Source: Ignavibacteriota bacterium (lineage in GTDB: Bacteria > Bacteroidota > Ignavibacteria > Palsa-1295). From it: a stretch of 5,193 nucleotides of DNA. The position numbers were made by a program, and so were the translations under genes. Location: positions 1 to 5,193 of the forward strand of contig JANYLL010000396.1 of assembly GCA_025357895.1 (NCBI GenBank). Direction: 5' to 3'. The notes beneath the pieces are model-generated. The model saw only the letters and a program-made list of their open reading frames with translations. It was not told the DNA's origin and ran no database searches. Shown in pieces: positions 1 through 5,193 of the stretch; the first letter of the stretch is position 1, and each line of letters starts with the position of its first letter.

Positions 1-791
1 GCAAGCAATACCAGTGCCGTGAGAAGGGTTGCAGACGGCAGTTCTCTGTAAAACAAGACACAATCTTTCAAGATTGCAATATGCCACTCAGTAAATTTCT
101 CCCCTGCTTTTGGTTAATAGCATCGGCGAAAAATGGCATTAGCTCTTACGAGGTTGCACGTGCTTTGGGTGTATGTCAAAAGACTGGGTGGCTGATGCTT
201 CATAAAGCGAGGAAGGCAATGGGGACAGATGAATTTCTTTCTAAACTCTCCGGCAAAATTGAAATAGACGAAACTTACGTAGGTGGCAAAGCAAAGAATA
301 TGCACTCTGCAAAAAGAGAAGCATTGAAAAAGAATCGCAGAGTAACCGGAGATAAGACTGTTGTACTTGGCATGGTTGAACGTGGCGGACAAGTTCGTGC
401 TAAAGTTGTTAGCAATGCCCGTCGTAAAAATCTCCTTCCTGAAATTCAGGCTAACATTGAATCCGGTTCCAATGTCTATACAGATAAGCTTCGTTCATAC
501 GATACGCTGAAAGAAGAATATACTCATAGCTCAGTAGATCACCAACTCTGTTATGTTGATGGAGAGACACACACCAATACCCTTGAAGGGTTCTGGAATC
601 TCTTCAAAAGGGGACTGCATGGCACTTATACCCATATCGCTCCGTTCCATTGTGATAGATATTTGGACGAAGAAACCTTCCGATATAATTTCAGAAAGAC
701 AAACGATCTCGGAAGGTTCATGCAATTAATGTCACAGATATTTGGAAAACGTCTTACATTTGATGAACTGATAGGAGCGGAAAAAGCCTAA
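1..791 (+). CDS. IS1595-family (ISXO2-like DDE) transposase, 5'-partial
   Basis: This is a cut-and-paste type transposase that would act on the ends of its own element. The frame is open to the left edge (first full codon at base 3), so the ATG at 81 is internal and the true start lies outside the window. The upstream codons read C-REKG-C followed by RRQFSVKQDTIFQD, the second half of the N-terminal zinc ribbon typical of IS1595 transposases. The helix-turn-helix-like stretch KNGISSYEVARALGV follows. The ISXO2 catalytic domain has its first Asp in EIDETYVGGK (codon at 267), the second in VYTDKLRSY (codon at 483), then HTNTLEGFW and LFKRGLHGTY with the late DEETFRYNFR motif. The domain looks intact and ends normally in TAA, so the visible part shows no decay. 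Family assignment is firm; the subgroup is not determined. Confidence 0.93.
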   Translation, partial: KQYQCREKGCRRQFSVKQDTIFQDCNMPLSKFLPCFWLIASAKNGISSYEVARALGVCQKTGWLMLHKARKAMGTDEFLSKLSGKIEIDETYVGGKAKNMHSAKREALKKNRRVTGDKTVVLGMVERGGQVRAKVVSNARRKNLLPEIQANIESGSNVYTDKLRSYDTLKEEYTHSSVDHQLCYVDGETHTNTLEGFWNLFKRGLHGTYTHIAPFHCDRYLDEETFRYNFRKTNDLGRFMQLMSQIFGKRLTFDELIGAEKA

Positions 792-793
792 CG

Positions 794-991
794 ATGGAAA
801 CCGAAAAAGAGAAGAGCAATTCCGAAAACAGCGAGGAATTCGAGAACTTCATGCAGTTCACAAAGCGAATGTTAAACGTGCCGAAGAGCGCGTTAGACAA
901 GGCTATAAGGGAAGAAAGACAACAGGCGAAGGAAGAGCACCCCGACCCGTTAGAAGAAAAGCAACGGGAAAAAGAACAAGGAAACAGCTAA
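794..991 (+). CDS. Small charged protein downstream of IS1595 transposase, function unknown
   Basis: A 65-residue, very Glu/Lys-rich protein begins 2 bp after the transposase stop, so the two are almost certainly cotranscribed and may be translationally coupled. The middle carries a short conserved-looking block, FENFMQFTKRMLNVPKSALDK (residues 16-36, quoted here only in outline: F-x2-F, then VPK), followed by a charged helix rich in E, K, R and Q. From memory, short ORFs with an F-x2-F...VPK pattern often trail IS1595-type transposases, which supports a real gene over a chance frame. There is no signal peptide, membrane segment or known enzymatic motif. An AGGAG at 773-777 is too distant (about 16 nt) to be an ideal ribosome site. 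The function is unknown; an accessory role in transposition is only a guess. Confidence 0.6.
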   Translation: METEKEKSNSENSEEFENFMQFTKRMLNVPKSALDKAIREERQQAKEEHPDPLEEKQREKEQGNS

Positions 992-1006
992 GATTATTTT
1001 GATAAA

Positions 1007-2044
1007 ATGGAAAATACCCCTGAGTTAATCTTATATCAAACAGAGGACGGGAATACGCGTTTGGAGGTTCAGCTACAAGATGGATCTGTGTGGCTTAGCC
1101 AAGTCCAGTTAGCAGAACTATTTCAAACTACGAAACAGAATGTCAGCTTACATATAAAAAATATATTTGAAGAGAACGAATTGCCTCCCGATTCAACTGT
1201 CAAGGAATACTTGACAGTTCAAACCGAAGGAAATAGAGGGGTTAGAAGGTCAATACAGCTTTATAACTTGGATATAATTATCTCTGTCGGGTATCGCATA
1301 AAATCTAATATTGCTACAAAGTTTCGTATTTGGGCAACTCAAAGACTTCGGGAATACATCGTAAAGGGGTTTACTCTTGACGATGAACGTCTTAAAGAAT
1401 CTGGGCATAGAAATGCCTATTTCGATGAGCTTCTTGAGCGCGTTCGCGACATACGAACGAGCGAAAAGAATTTCTATTATAAAATTAAAGATATTTACGC
1501 TACGAGCATTGATTATGATGTGAACAGTACTTTAACCCACGAATTTTTTGCTACTGCTCAAAATAAATTTCACTACGCAATTCATCATCATACTGCGGCG
1601 GAATTAATCGCTTCAAGGGCGAATGCCGGAAAGCGCAATATGGGACTTACGGTATTTAAAGGTGATAAAATCACAAAAGCCGATACAAGTGTTGCAAAGA
1701 ATTATTTAACAGTCGAAGAATTAAAGCAGTTAAACTTATTAGTAGATCAGTATCTAAGCTTTGCGGAGAGTCAGGCTATGCAACGAAAACCTATGTATAT
1801 GAAATACTGGATAAAAAAACTTCATGATATTCTTACGGTTAATGAAAGGGACATCTTATTAGATAAGGGCAAGGTTCCTCACGACAAGGCTCTCGAAATC
1901 GCAGGAAGGGAATATGAGAAATATAAAGTAAACCAAGATAGATTAGCAATCGCAGAACTAAAGCAATTAGAAGGTAGTGTCAAAAATATCACATCATCAA
2001 AACAAGCTCCTAAACCAAATACAAAGACCAAAAAGAAGAGGTAG
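1007..2044 (+). CDS. rhuM: RhuM family protein (virulence RhuM, PF13310-type)
   Basis: A full-length 345-residue member of the RhuM family, named after a Salmonella pathogenicity-island gene and widespread on mobile DNA; its biochemical activity is not established. Family hallmarks are VWLSQVQLAELFQTTKQNVS (residues 28-47, resembling a helix-turn-helix DNA-binding region), STVKEYLTVQTEG (63-75), YNLDIIISVGYRIKS (86-100), FRIWATQRLREYIVKGF (106-122), and a His-rich block HEFFATAQNKFHYAIHHH (178-195) before TAAELI. The C-terminus is a Lys-rich tail (KTKKKR). It starts 15 bp after the preceding small ORF, on the same strand, and ends at an intrinsic terminator, so it appears to be the last gene of the transposase unit and may be its cargo. 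No Shine-Dalgarno is visible; the start is AT-rich. The family assignment is secure, while any role in virulence, regulation or defence is not. Confidence 0.9.
   Translation: MENTPELILYQTEDGNTRLEVQLQDGSVWLSQVQLAELFQTTKQNVSLHIKNIFEENELPPDSTVKEYLTVQTEGNRGVRRSIQLYNLDIIISVGYRIKSNIATKFRIWATQRLREYIVKGFTLDDERLKESGHRNAYFDELLERVRDIRTSEKNFYYKIKDIYATSIDYDVNSTLTHEFFATAQNKFHYAIHHHTAAELIASRANAGKRNMGLTVFKGDKITKADTSVAKNYLTVEELKQLNLLVDQYLSFAESQAMQRKPMYMKYWIKKLHDILTVNERDILLDKGKVPHDKALEIAGREYEKYKVNQDRLAIAELKQLEGSVKNITSSKQAPKPNTKTKKKR
1195..1219. repeat. Intragenic 10-bp perfect inverted repeat in rhuM
   Basis: AACTGTCAAG and CTTGACAGTT form a perfect 10-bp inverted repeat around a 5-base spacer (GAATA). It lies inside rhuM where STVKEYLTVQ is encoded. 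The underlying residues are conserved in the family, so codon coincidence is possible. It could fold as an mRNA hairpin or serve as a dimeric operator. The structure is plain to see; a function is not. Confidence 0.4.
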
Positions 2045-2055
2045 AGATTTTACAG

Positions 2056-2080
2056 ACCGTCATTTCTGACGGTTTTTTTT
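2056..2080 (+). terminator. Rho-independent terminator after rhuM
   Basis: A 7-bp perfect stem (ACCGTCA / TGACGGT) with a 4-base loop (TTTC) is followed immediately by a run of eight T. It begins 11 bases after the rhuM stop codon. It should end the transposase - small ORF - rhuM transcript and insulate the downstream toxin-antitoxin genes from read-through. Confidence 0.9.
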
Positions 2081-2163
2081 AGGACTCTTGCTGTAAACCG
2101 TCTATTAGTACCAATTCAGTTGTTCTAAGCATAAATGCATCAAGCGACCCCAATTTTTAATTC

Positions 2164-2217
2164 TCAAGGCTTTCCCATTGCCGAAAACACCTTGCCGCTT
2201 TTTGATCTGCTGTGCTC
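2164..2217 (-). pseudogene. recO: Orphan recO 3'-end fragment
   Basis: Read on the minus strand, these 54 bases encode EHSRSKSGKVFSAMGKP and a TGA stop. Residues HSRSKSGKVFSAMGK are identical to the C-terminus of the intact RecO at 4949-4185, which ends one residue earlier with TAA. Over 2170-2216 versus 4188-4234 there are no gaps and 43 of 47 bases match. The four differences (CAC/CAT, GTG/GTT, TCG/TCT, GCA/GCG) are all synonymous third positions. Upstream of GAG the similarity stops abruptly, and no more of recO is present. The fragment is thus a cut-off 3' end of a second recO allele, not an independent gene. It lies between the putative transposon end and the DUF433 gene, overlapping nothing that is itself likely to be translated. 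Confidence 0.85.
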
Positions 2218-2255
2218 GTTCCGAACTCTTTCTCCCTGAATTTCATTTTATTATC

Positions 2256-2498
2256 ATGCAACTTCAACCCAATCTCTTAAGCCGCATTACGATCGATCCG
2301 GAAATCTGTCATGGTAAGCCGGTCATTCGAGGTTTACGTTACCCTGCGGAAACCATCTTGGACCTACTTTCGTCCGGAATGACAAGCCTCGAAATTCTCT
2401 CAGATTATCCCGATCTTGAGCAGGATGATATACGTGCAGTGCTTCTTTATGCTGCCGAACTATCGCGTGTGAAAAGCATAGAGCGCGTTAATGCCTAA
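2256..2498 (+). CDS. DUF433 family antitoxin-like protein
   Basis: An 80-residue DUF433 (COG2442-type) protein, usually the antitoxin half of pairs with DUF5615 PIN-like proteins. Family hallmarks run in order: SRITIDPEICHGKPVIRGLRYPAETILDLL (about residues 8-37, summarised here as I-x-DPEICHGKP-x-IRG), then GMTSLEILSDYPDL and DDIRAVLLYAAEL, a helix-turn-helix-like fold. I chose the ATG at 2256. The frame is open further upstream to a TTG at 2178, but those 26 codons lie antisense to the recO fragment and resemble nothing in DUF433, so the longer start is rejected. No Shine-Dalgarno is seen; the leader is AT-rich. The last 8 bases overlap the next gene, which indicates coupled translation. 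By analogy it would bind and neutralise its partner and repress the operon, but no clear operator palindrome was found. Confidence 0.88.
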   Translation: MQLQPNLLSRITIDPEICHGKPVIRGLRYPAETILDLLSSGMTSLEILSDYPDLEQDDIRAVLLYAAELSRVKSIERVNA

Positions 2499-2847
2499 GT
2501 TTCTTCTTGACGCCCAACTCCCAAAGAGATTGAAATCACTATTCGATGAATTCAGTTTCGAATCCATCCATACTCTCGATCTTCCCTCTAAGAACAGCAC
2601 TTCGGATAGAGAATTAATTCGTATCAGTTTTGAAAAAAAATGCATAATCGTCACCAAAGATAACGACTTTGTCGAAAGTTATTTACTTTCCGGAAAACCT
2701 GAAAAACTGCTTCTTCTCTCTTGCGGCAATGTAAGCAATTCCACTCTTGAACATCTTCTTCGCACCAATCTTCGGCGGCTGGAAGTAGAATTCGAAACCA
2801 ATAATTTTATCGAGATTAATCAAATGGATTTTGTAATTCATTCGTAA
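2491..2847 (+). CDS. DUF5615 family PIN-like protein, presumed toxin nuclease
   Basis: A 118-residue PIN-like protein of the DUF5615 (COG4634) family, related to Mut7-C and VapC-type RNases. Visible acidic and polar positions fit a metal-dependent nuclease: D7 in FLLDAQLP, H27 and D30 in HTLDLP, D39 and E41 in TSDRELI, and TKDNDF with D57 and D59 near the middle. The C-terminal third (LLLLSCGNVSN...HLLRTNL) matches the usual end of the fold, and the length is normal for the family. The start overlaps the DUF433 stop by 8 bases (ATGCCTAA), the typical arrangement of a toxin-antitoxin operon with the antitoxin first. All key residues appear present, so it is probably functional. RNA cleavage as its activity is inferred from PIN relatives and has not been shown for this subfamily here. 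Confidence 0.86.
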   Translation: MPKFLLDAQLPKRLKSLFDEFSFESIHTLDLPSKNSTSDRELIRISFEKKCIIVTKDNDFVESYLLSGKPEKLLLLSCGNVSNSTLEHLLRTNLRRLEVEFETNNFIEINQMDFVIHS

Positions 2848-2916
2848 ACACCTTATTCTCTTTAATATTGTTCATCCTTCCGCCTTACCTACTTGCCCCC
2901 ATTTTAATTTTGAATG

Positions 2917-4136
2917 TTAATTCTGCAGAACCACCATCCTCGTCGTTGACAAGTTCGCTGAGATGAACCGAATATAATACGTGCCGCGGATAAGTTTGGA
3001 TAGATCGAGAGTGAAATTCGGGCTATGTAAATTCTTTAATTTCATCACCGTTTCGCCAAGGATATTTATAACTGTAATTTCTTGCAGATCTGGTGGTGCA
3101 TTTTGGATGGTCATTATTCCATTTGTTGGGTTGGGAGAAAGGAAGATTTCAGGAGTCTTGATATTGTATTCTGTTATACTATTTTGTGCTTGTGTAAATA
3201 CTTAATTAGTATTTAAAATTGGAACTTGGTTATCCTCACCACCCAGCGCATATATCTTGCCATCGACTACTGCTGTAGTAAGCTCATTCCGCCTTGTTAA
3301 TTGCCCTGTAGTTAACGGAGTAACCCATGAATTTGTAACAGGATCAAATACGTCAACAGAATTCGTGGCATTCTGACTTTCATCGGCTCCGCCTATAATA
3401 TATATCTTTCCATTGAGGTTACTTACGGTTGAGCCTAGTCTCGCCGGAAATGATTTGTTTAGTGGAACTGTGCTCCAGTGGTTTGTTGAAGGATCAAAGA
3501 TTTCAATTTTATAAAGATTATCTTGAGTATATCCGCCAAAAACATATATCTCTTGTCTCCAATCACTATTGAAGAAAGCCCTGCACGAGGCGTGAACGTG
3601 CCTGTAGTTGAAGGCGTAGTCTATGAATTATTTGCTGGATCAAAAATTTCAAGGGTGTTTACAGAATTGCTATACGTATTCACCATTCCGCCAAACACAT
3701 AAATTTTATTTGCAAAGACACTTGAAGTTAGAAGCGATCTTTTTGTAAAATTTCCTGAAGTCACTGGTGTAGTTCTGGTATTTGTCGCTGGGTCAAACAC
3801 TTCAATAGTACTTATGAGACTGGGGGTACCACCACCAATGATAAAGATTTTTCCATCAACAACAGAAGCTGTATGCTGGTAACGTCTTGTAAACGTACCT
3901 GTTACACTTGGAGTACTCCATACATCTACCGATGGGTCATGTACTTCAATAGTATCAGATGGACCGTTATTCGTATGCCCTGACATGACATAAATTTTCC
4001 CGCCAATAACGCTTGAAGTAAGACCATAACGAGCTGTAAACCCAACCGAAGATGCTGTCGTCCAAGTGCCTGAGATACTTTGTCCTAAAAGTATCTGGGG
4101 AAGAACGAGCAAAATGATAAATAGATATTGTTTCAT
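2917..4136 (-). pseudogene. Broken secreted Kelch-repeat protein with T9SS sorting domain
   Basis: The joined product would be about 405 residues. It would have a signal peptide (MKQYLFIILLVL...LLG, from the ATG at 4136), a Kelch beta-propeller of about six blades, and a C-terminal type IX sorting domain (FLSPNPTNG ... VINILGETVMKL ... LDLSKLIRGTYYIRF ... VVLQN). It would be exported and anchored or released by T9SS; the propeller suggests binding to a partner or sugar. Three lesions break it. A TAG at 3623-3621 replaces the expected blade Trp (TGG) after FDPANNS. Two extra bases (AG, 3551-3550) shift the frame within GDK-IYVFGG. A TAA at 3204-3202 separates blade six from the sorting domain. 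Reading across these gives continuous Kelch sequence. Starts at 4166 and 4151 in the same frame are less likely because they push the hydrophobic core away from the N-terminus. It lies 48 bp downstream of recO on the same strand and is convergent with the toxin-antitoxin pair. Confidence 0.88.
3205..4028 (-). repeat. Six tandem Kelch units (about 147 bp each)
   Basis: The units begin at YGLTSSV, YQHTASV, SLLTSSV, AGLSSIV, LGSTVSN and NELTTAV. Each carries GKIY-V/I-GG or a close variant, then a V/I-E/D-V/I-FDP turn and a W-x-TP motif. The blade Trp is kept in units 1, 4 and 5, is Arg (AGA) in unit 2 and is a stop (TAG) in unit 3. Unit 1 has MSG in place of the double Gly. The sixth unit lacks its own last strand; the N-terminal GTWTTASSVGFTAR could supply it, closing a six-bladed propeller. 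This drift fits a decaying gene. Confidence 0.8.
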
Positions 4137-4184
4137 ACCATAAGAACTCATCAAACCCCAGAACATTACACTACAAACAAAGAA

Positions 4185-4949
4185 TTACTTTCCCATCGCA
4201 GAAAAAACCTTGCCGCTTTTTGATCTGCTATGCTGCATGCCTTCGATATGTATATTGAAATAGGAGCGGAAGAGGTTTTCGAGGGCATGGCGGGCAGTTG
4301 GGGAGAGTCGCAGACTTCCGGTATTTGTAATGCCCGAGCGTTCGATATGGCGCAATGCAGCAAGGGATTCGGGGCTGAGCTTATGCATTTTTTCGCTATG
4401 CATATTAGTGGAGGTTTCAAGTGTTATCACCTCGCCTTTTTCTATATCGAAATATTGCTGAGAATTCAGTCCTTTATTTTCTCCATTCAATCGCACGGCG
4501 AATCCTGCGTAATGGATATATTGCAAGTAATAGGCAAAGAGTGTCGGCATTACTGAGGCTGCATCTTTACATTCGGACATGAGCTGCAGTGTTTGCTTAA
4601 CGAGCGCATAAAGCTCGGGATGGCATTCTTCATGGTTTTGTGAGCGGAGCAGTAGTTCGACGACTTTCGTAGCCGCTTCGATATGTTCCAGATCGGATTG
4701 CAGATTTCGCAATGCAAGTGCCGTCTCAGCACCTGAAAGAAGGTAGAGATCGCGTCCATCTTTTTTATAGAACGTGACCTTTGCGCAATTAAAAGGCTCG
4801 AGCGCAGAACCAAATTTCGATTTCATCTCCCGCGCACCTTTTGCAATCACATCAACCAAGCCATAGTCGCGCGTATAGAGCGAGACGATCTTCGACGTAT
4901 CGCCCTGCTTGCGGGAACGGAGCACAATCGCTTCGGTGGTTACGAGCAT
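4185..4949 (-). CDS. recO: DNA repair protein RecO
   Basis: RecO of the RecFOR pathway helps load RecA on single-stranded DNA coated with SSB and anneals complementary strands in the cytoplasm. The 254-residue length is normal. The N-terminal OB-fold domain is clear: TTEAIVLRSRKQGDTSKIVSL, then YTRDYGLVDVIAKGAREMKSKFGSALEPF (about residues 4-53, both in outline) and RDLYLLSGAE. A helical domain follows (VELLLRSQ, LFAYYLQYIHYAGF), ending in YFNIHIEG and the HSRSKSGKVF tail. Where many RecO proteins have a four-Cys zinc site after GF-x-P-x-L, this one reads VRLNGENKGLNSQQYF without Cys, so it belongs to the zinc-free variants. The ATG at 4949 fits the family N-terminus exactly. It stands 122 bp from the upstream gene on the same strand, with an inverted repeat between them. 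Its last 47 coding bases before the stop are duplicated at 2170-2216. Confidence 0.95.
   Translation of the reverse strand: MLVTTEAIVLRSRKQGDTSKIVSLYTRDYGLVDVIAKGAREMKSKFGSALEPFNCAKVTFYKKDGRDLYLLSGAETALALRNLQSDLEHIEAATKVVELLLRSQNHEECHPELYALVKQTLQLMSECKDAASVMPTLFAYYLQYIHYAGFAVRLNGENKGLNSQQYFDIEKGEVITLETSTNMHSEKMHKLSPESLAALRHIERSGITNTGSLRLSPTARHALENLFRSYFNIHIEGMQHSRSKSGKVFSAMGK
4188..4234 (-). repeat. recO 3'-end copy in the intact gene (direct-repeat partner of 2170-2216)
   Basis: These bases encode HSRSKSGKVFSAMGK plus part of the preceding codon and match 2170-2216 at 43 of 47 positions without gaps, in the same orientation. Together the two copies bracket the Kelch pseudogene and the DUF433/DUF5615 pair. 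They could act as att-like flanks or as substrates for deletion of the 2-kb interval. Confidence 0.85.
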
Positions 4950-4973
4950 AGGTTTTGGCTTCGGTAGGCGCAG

Positions 4974-5039
4974 GGCTTTACTAGTGGGGCGGACTCTTAG
5001 TCTGCCCGAACGGACTAAGAGTCCGTTCTACTGTAAGCC
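4974..5039. repeat. Nested intergenic inverted repeat upstream of recO (REP/MITE-like)
   Basis: Perfect 13-base arms, CGGACTCTTAGTC (4990-5002) and GACTAAGAGTCCG (5013-5025), flank a 10-base loop. The symmetry continues imperfectly outward to GGCTT (4974-4978) and AAGCC (5035-5039), giving arms of about 30 bases. Each arm is itself nearly palindromic (GGACT, a three-base loop, AGTCC or AGTCT), so either one long hairpin or two small ones could form. AAGCC at 5035-5039 can also pair with GGCTT at 5043-5047. There is no U-tract directly after the stem on the minus strand, so a standard terminator is unlikely. It resembles dispersed intergenic repeat families, but other copies cannot be seen here. 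Confidence 0.75.
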
Positions 5040-5071
5040 TGCGGCTTCCAAAGAAGATTCAAAATATTTTA

Positions 5072-5193
5072 TTAACCATCTGTATCTTTTGCCCTTCCAA
5101 AACGTTTATACTCTGTGGAACGTCTCTGGGATTTAACGACTTTTACTAATTCAATGAGATTTAGCGAGCTAATCCACCTCGGCGGACGCCCAT
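5072..5193 (-). CDS. C-terminal end of an unrecognised gene, 5'-partial
   Basis: On the minus strand a frame runs in from the right edge for 39 sense codons before TAA at 5074-5072. It reads GRPPRWISSLNLIEL, then VKVVKSQRRSTEYKRFGRA, ending KDTDG. The absence of stops, the amphipathic basic helix-like character and the sensible composition suggest a true C-terminus. The other frames on this strand break early. It lies upstream of recO on the same strand, separated by 122 bp that hold the inverted repeat. I do not recognise the family. Only about 40 residues are visible, so no function is proposed. Confidence 0.55.
   Translation of the reverse strand, partial: GRPPRWISSLNLIELVKVVKSQRRSTEYKRFGRAKDTDG

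Larger units (their letters stand above)
1..2151 (+). mobile_element. Right part of an IS1595-family transposon carrying rhuM (right end tentative)
   Basis: Transposase, small trailing ORF and rhuM lie head to tail with gaps of 2 and 15 bp and share one terminator, as expected for one mobile unit with a passenger gene; IS1595-family elements with passengers are known. The left end is outside the window. The right end is placed tentatively at 2151: read inward from there on the minus strand the sequence starts GGGGTCGCTTGATGCATT, a G-rich start resembling IS1595-type termini. The AT-rich bases just outside (AATTTTTA, 2152-2159) would suit the family's 8-bp target duplication. This placement is inference, because the matching left inverted repeat cannot be seen. 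If correct, the element ends only about 12 bases from the recO fragment. Confidence 0.45.

Noticed and set aside
81..791. Transposase starting at the ATG at 81
   Set aside because: The frame is open to the left edge and the upstream codons encode the zinc-ribbon and FSV...TIF motifs of the family, so the gene is 5'-truncated and this Met is internal.
2848..2916. Search for a bidirectional terminator between the toxin gene and the Kelch pseudogene
   Set aside because: The 69 bases are AT-rich and pyrimidine-rich, but no stable stem with a T-run was found.
2917..3114. Independent 65-residue gene on the minus strand
   Set aside because: It is the tail of the T9SS sorting domain; the same frame continues upstream through SPNPTNG and joins the Kelch sequence across one stop codon.
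771..4275. Shared 12-mer ATAGGAGCGGAA at the transposase end and inside recO (antisense)
   Set aside because: The match is short and isolated, lies in two unrelated coding contexts and does not extend, so chance is enough.
4909..5136. Plus-strand coding frame across the recO start and the inverted repeat
   Set aside because: It overlaps recO and the minus-strand C-terminus, is rich in Arg and Leu from antisense reading, and shows no family motif.
1..5193. CRISPR arrays, tRNA or rRNA genes, riboswitches
   Set aside because: No regularly spaced short repeats, cloverleaf or rRNA-like blocks were seen on either strand; the only tandem periodicity is the Kelch coding repeat.

Overview
The window looks like a chromosomal segment from a bacterium of the Bacteroidota/FCB group (Bacteroidota, Ignavibacteriota or Kapabacteria-like). 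The main evidence is a degraded secreted Kelch protein ending in a recognisable type IX secretion (Por-type) C-terminal sorting domain. Most starts also lack a convincing Shine-Dalgarno sequence, which is common in that group. The exact lineage cannot be fixed from the sequence.

Layout. Positions 1-2151 (+) look like the right-hand part of an IS1595-family (ISXO2-type DDE) transposon. It holds a 5'-truncated transposase, a small charged ORF 2 bp downstream, and a RhuM-family gene closed by a strong intrinsic terminator (2056-2080). A possible right end lies near 2151. A 54-base fragment of a second recO 3' end follows (2164-2217, -). Next comes a two-gene operon (2256-2847, +) pairing a DUF433 antitoxin-like protein with a DUF5615 PIN-like protein, a presumed toxin-antitoxin pair. 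On the opposite strand, 4136-2917 is a Kelch-propeller/T9SS gene broken by two in-frame stops and one frameshift. Upstream of it on the same strand are an intact recO (4949-4185), an intergenic nested inverted repeat (4974-5039) and the C-terminal end of an unrecognised gene entering from the right edge (5193-5072).

The most notable structure is the repeated recO 3' end. The last 15 RecO residues plus part of one more codon occur at 2170-2216 and at 4188-4234, in the same orientation and 2,018 bp apart. The copies differ at 4 of 47 bases, and all four differences are synonymous third-codon changes. Both copies therefore probably diverged while still coding, so the stray copy more likely comes from a different functional recO allele than from a recent local duplication. 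The 2-kb interval, which carries the toxin-antitoxin pair and the decaying Kelch gene, may have arrived with a replacement recO 3' end, as at integration sites that rebuild a target gene's end. No integrase is visible in the interval, so the mechanism remains open. The IS1595/RhuM element lies directly beside this junction, which makes the recO downstream region look like an accessory insertion hotspot.
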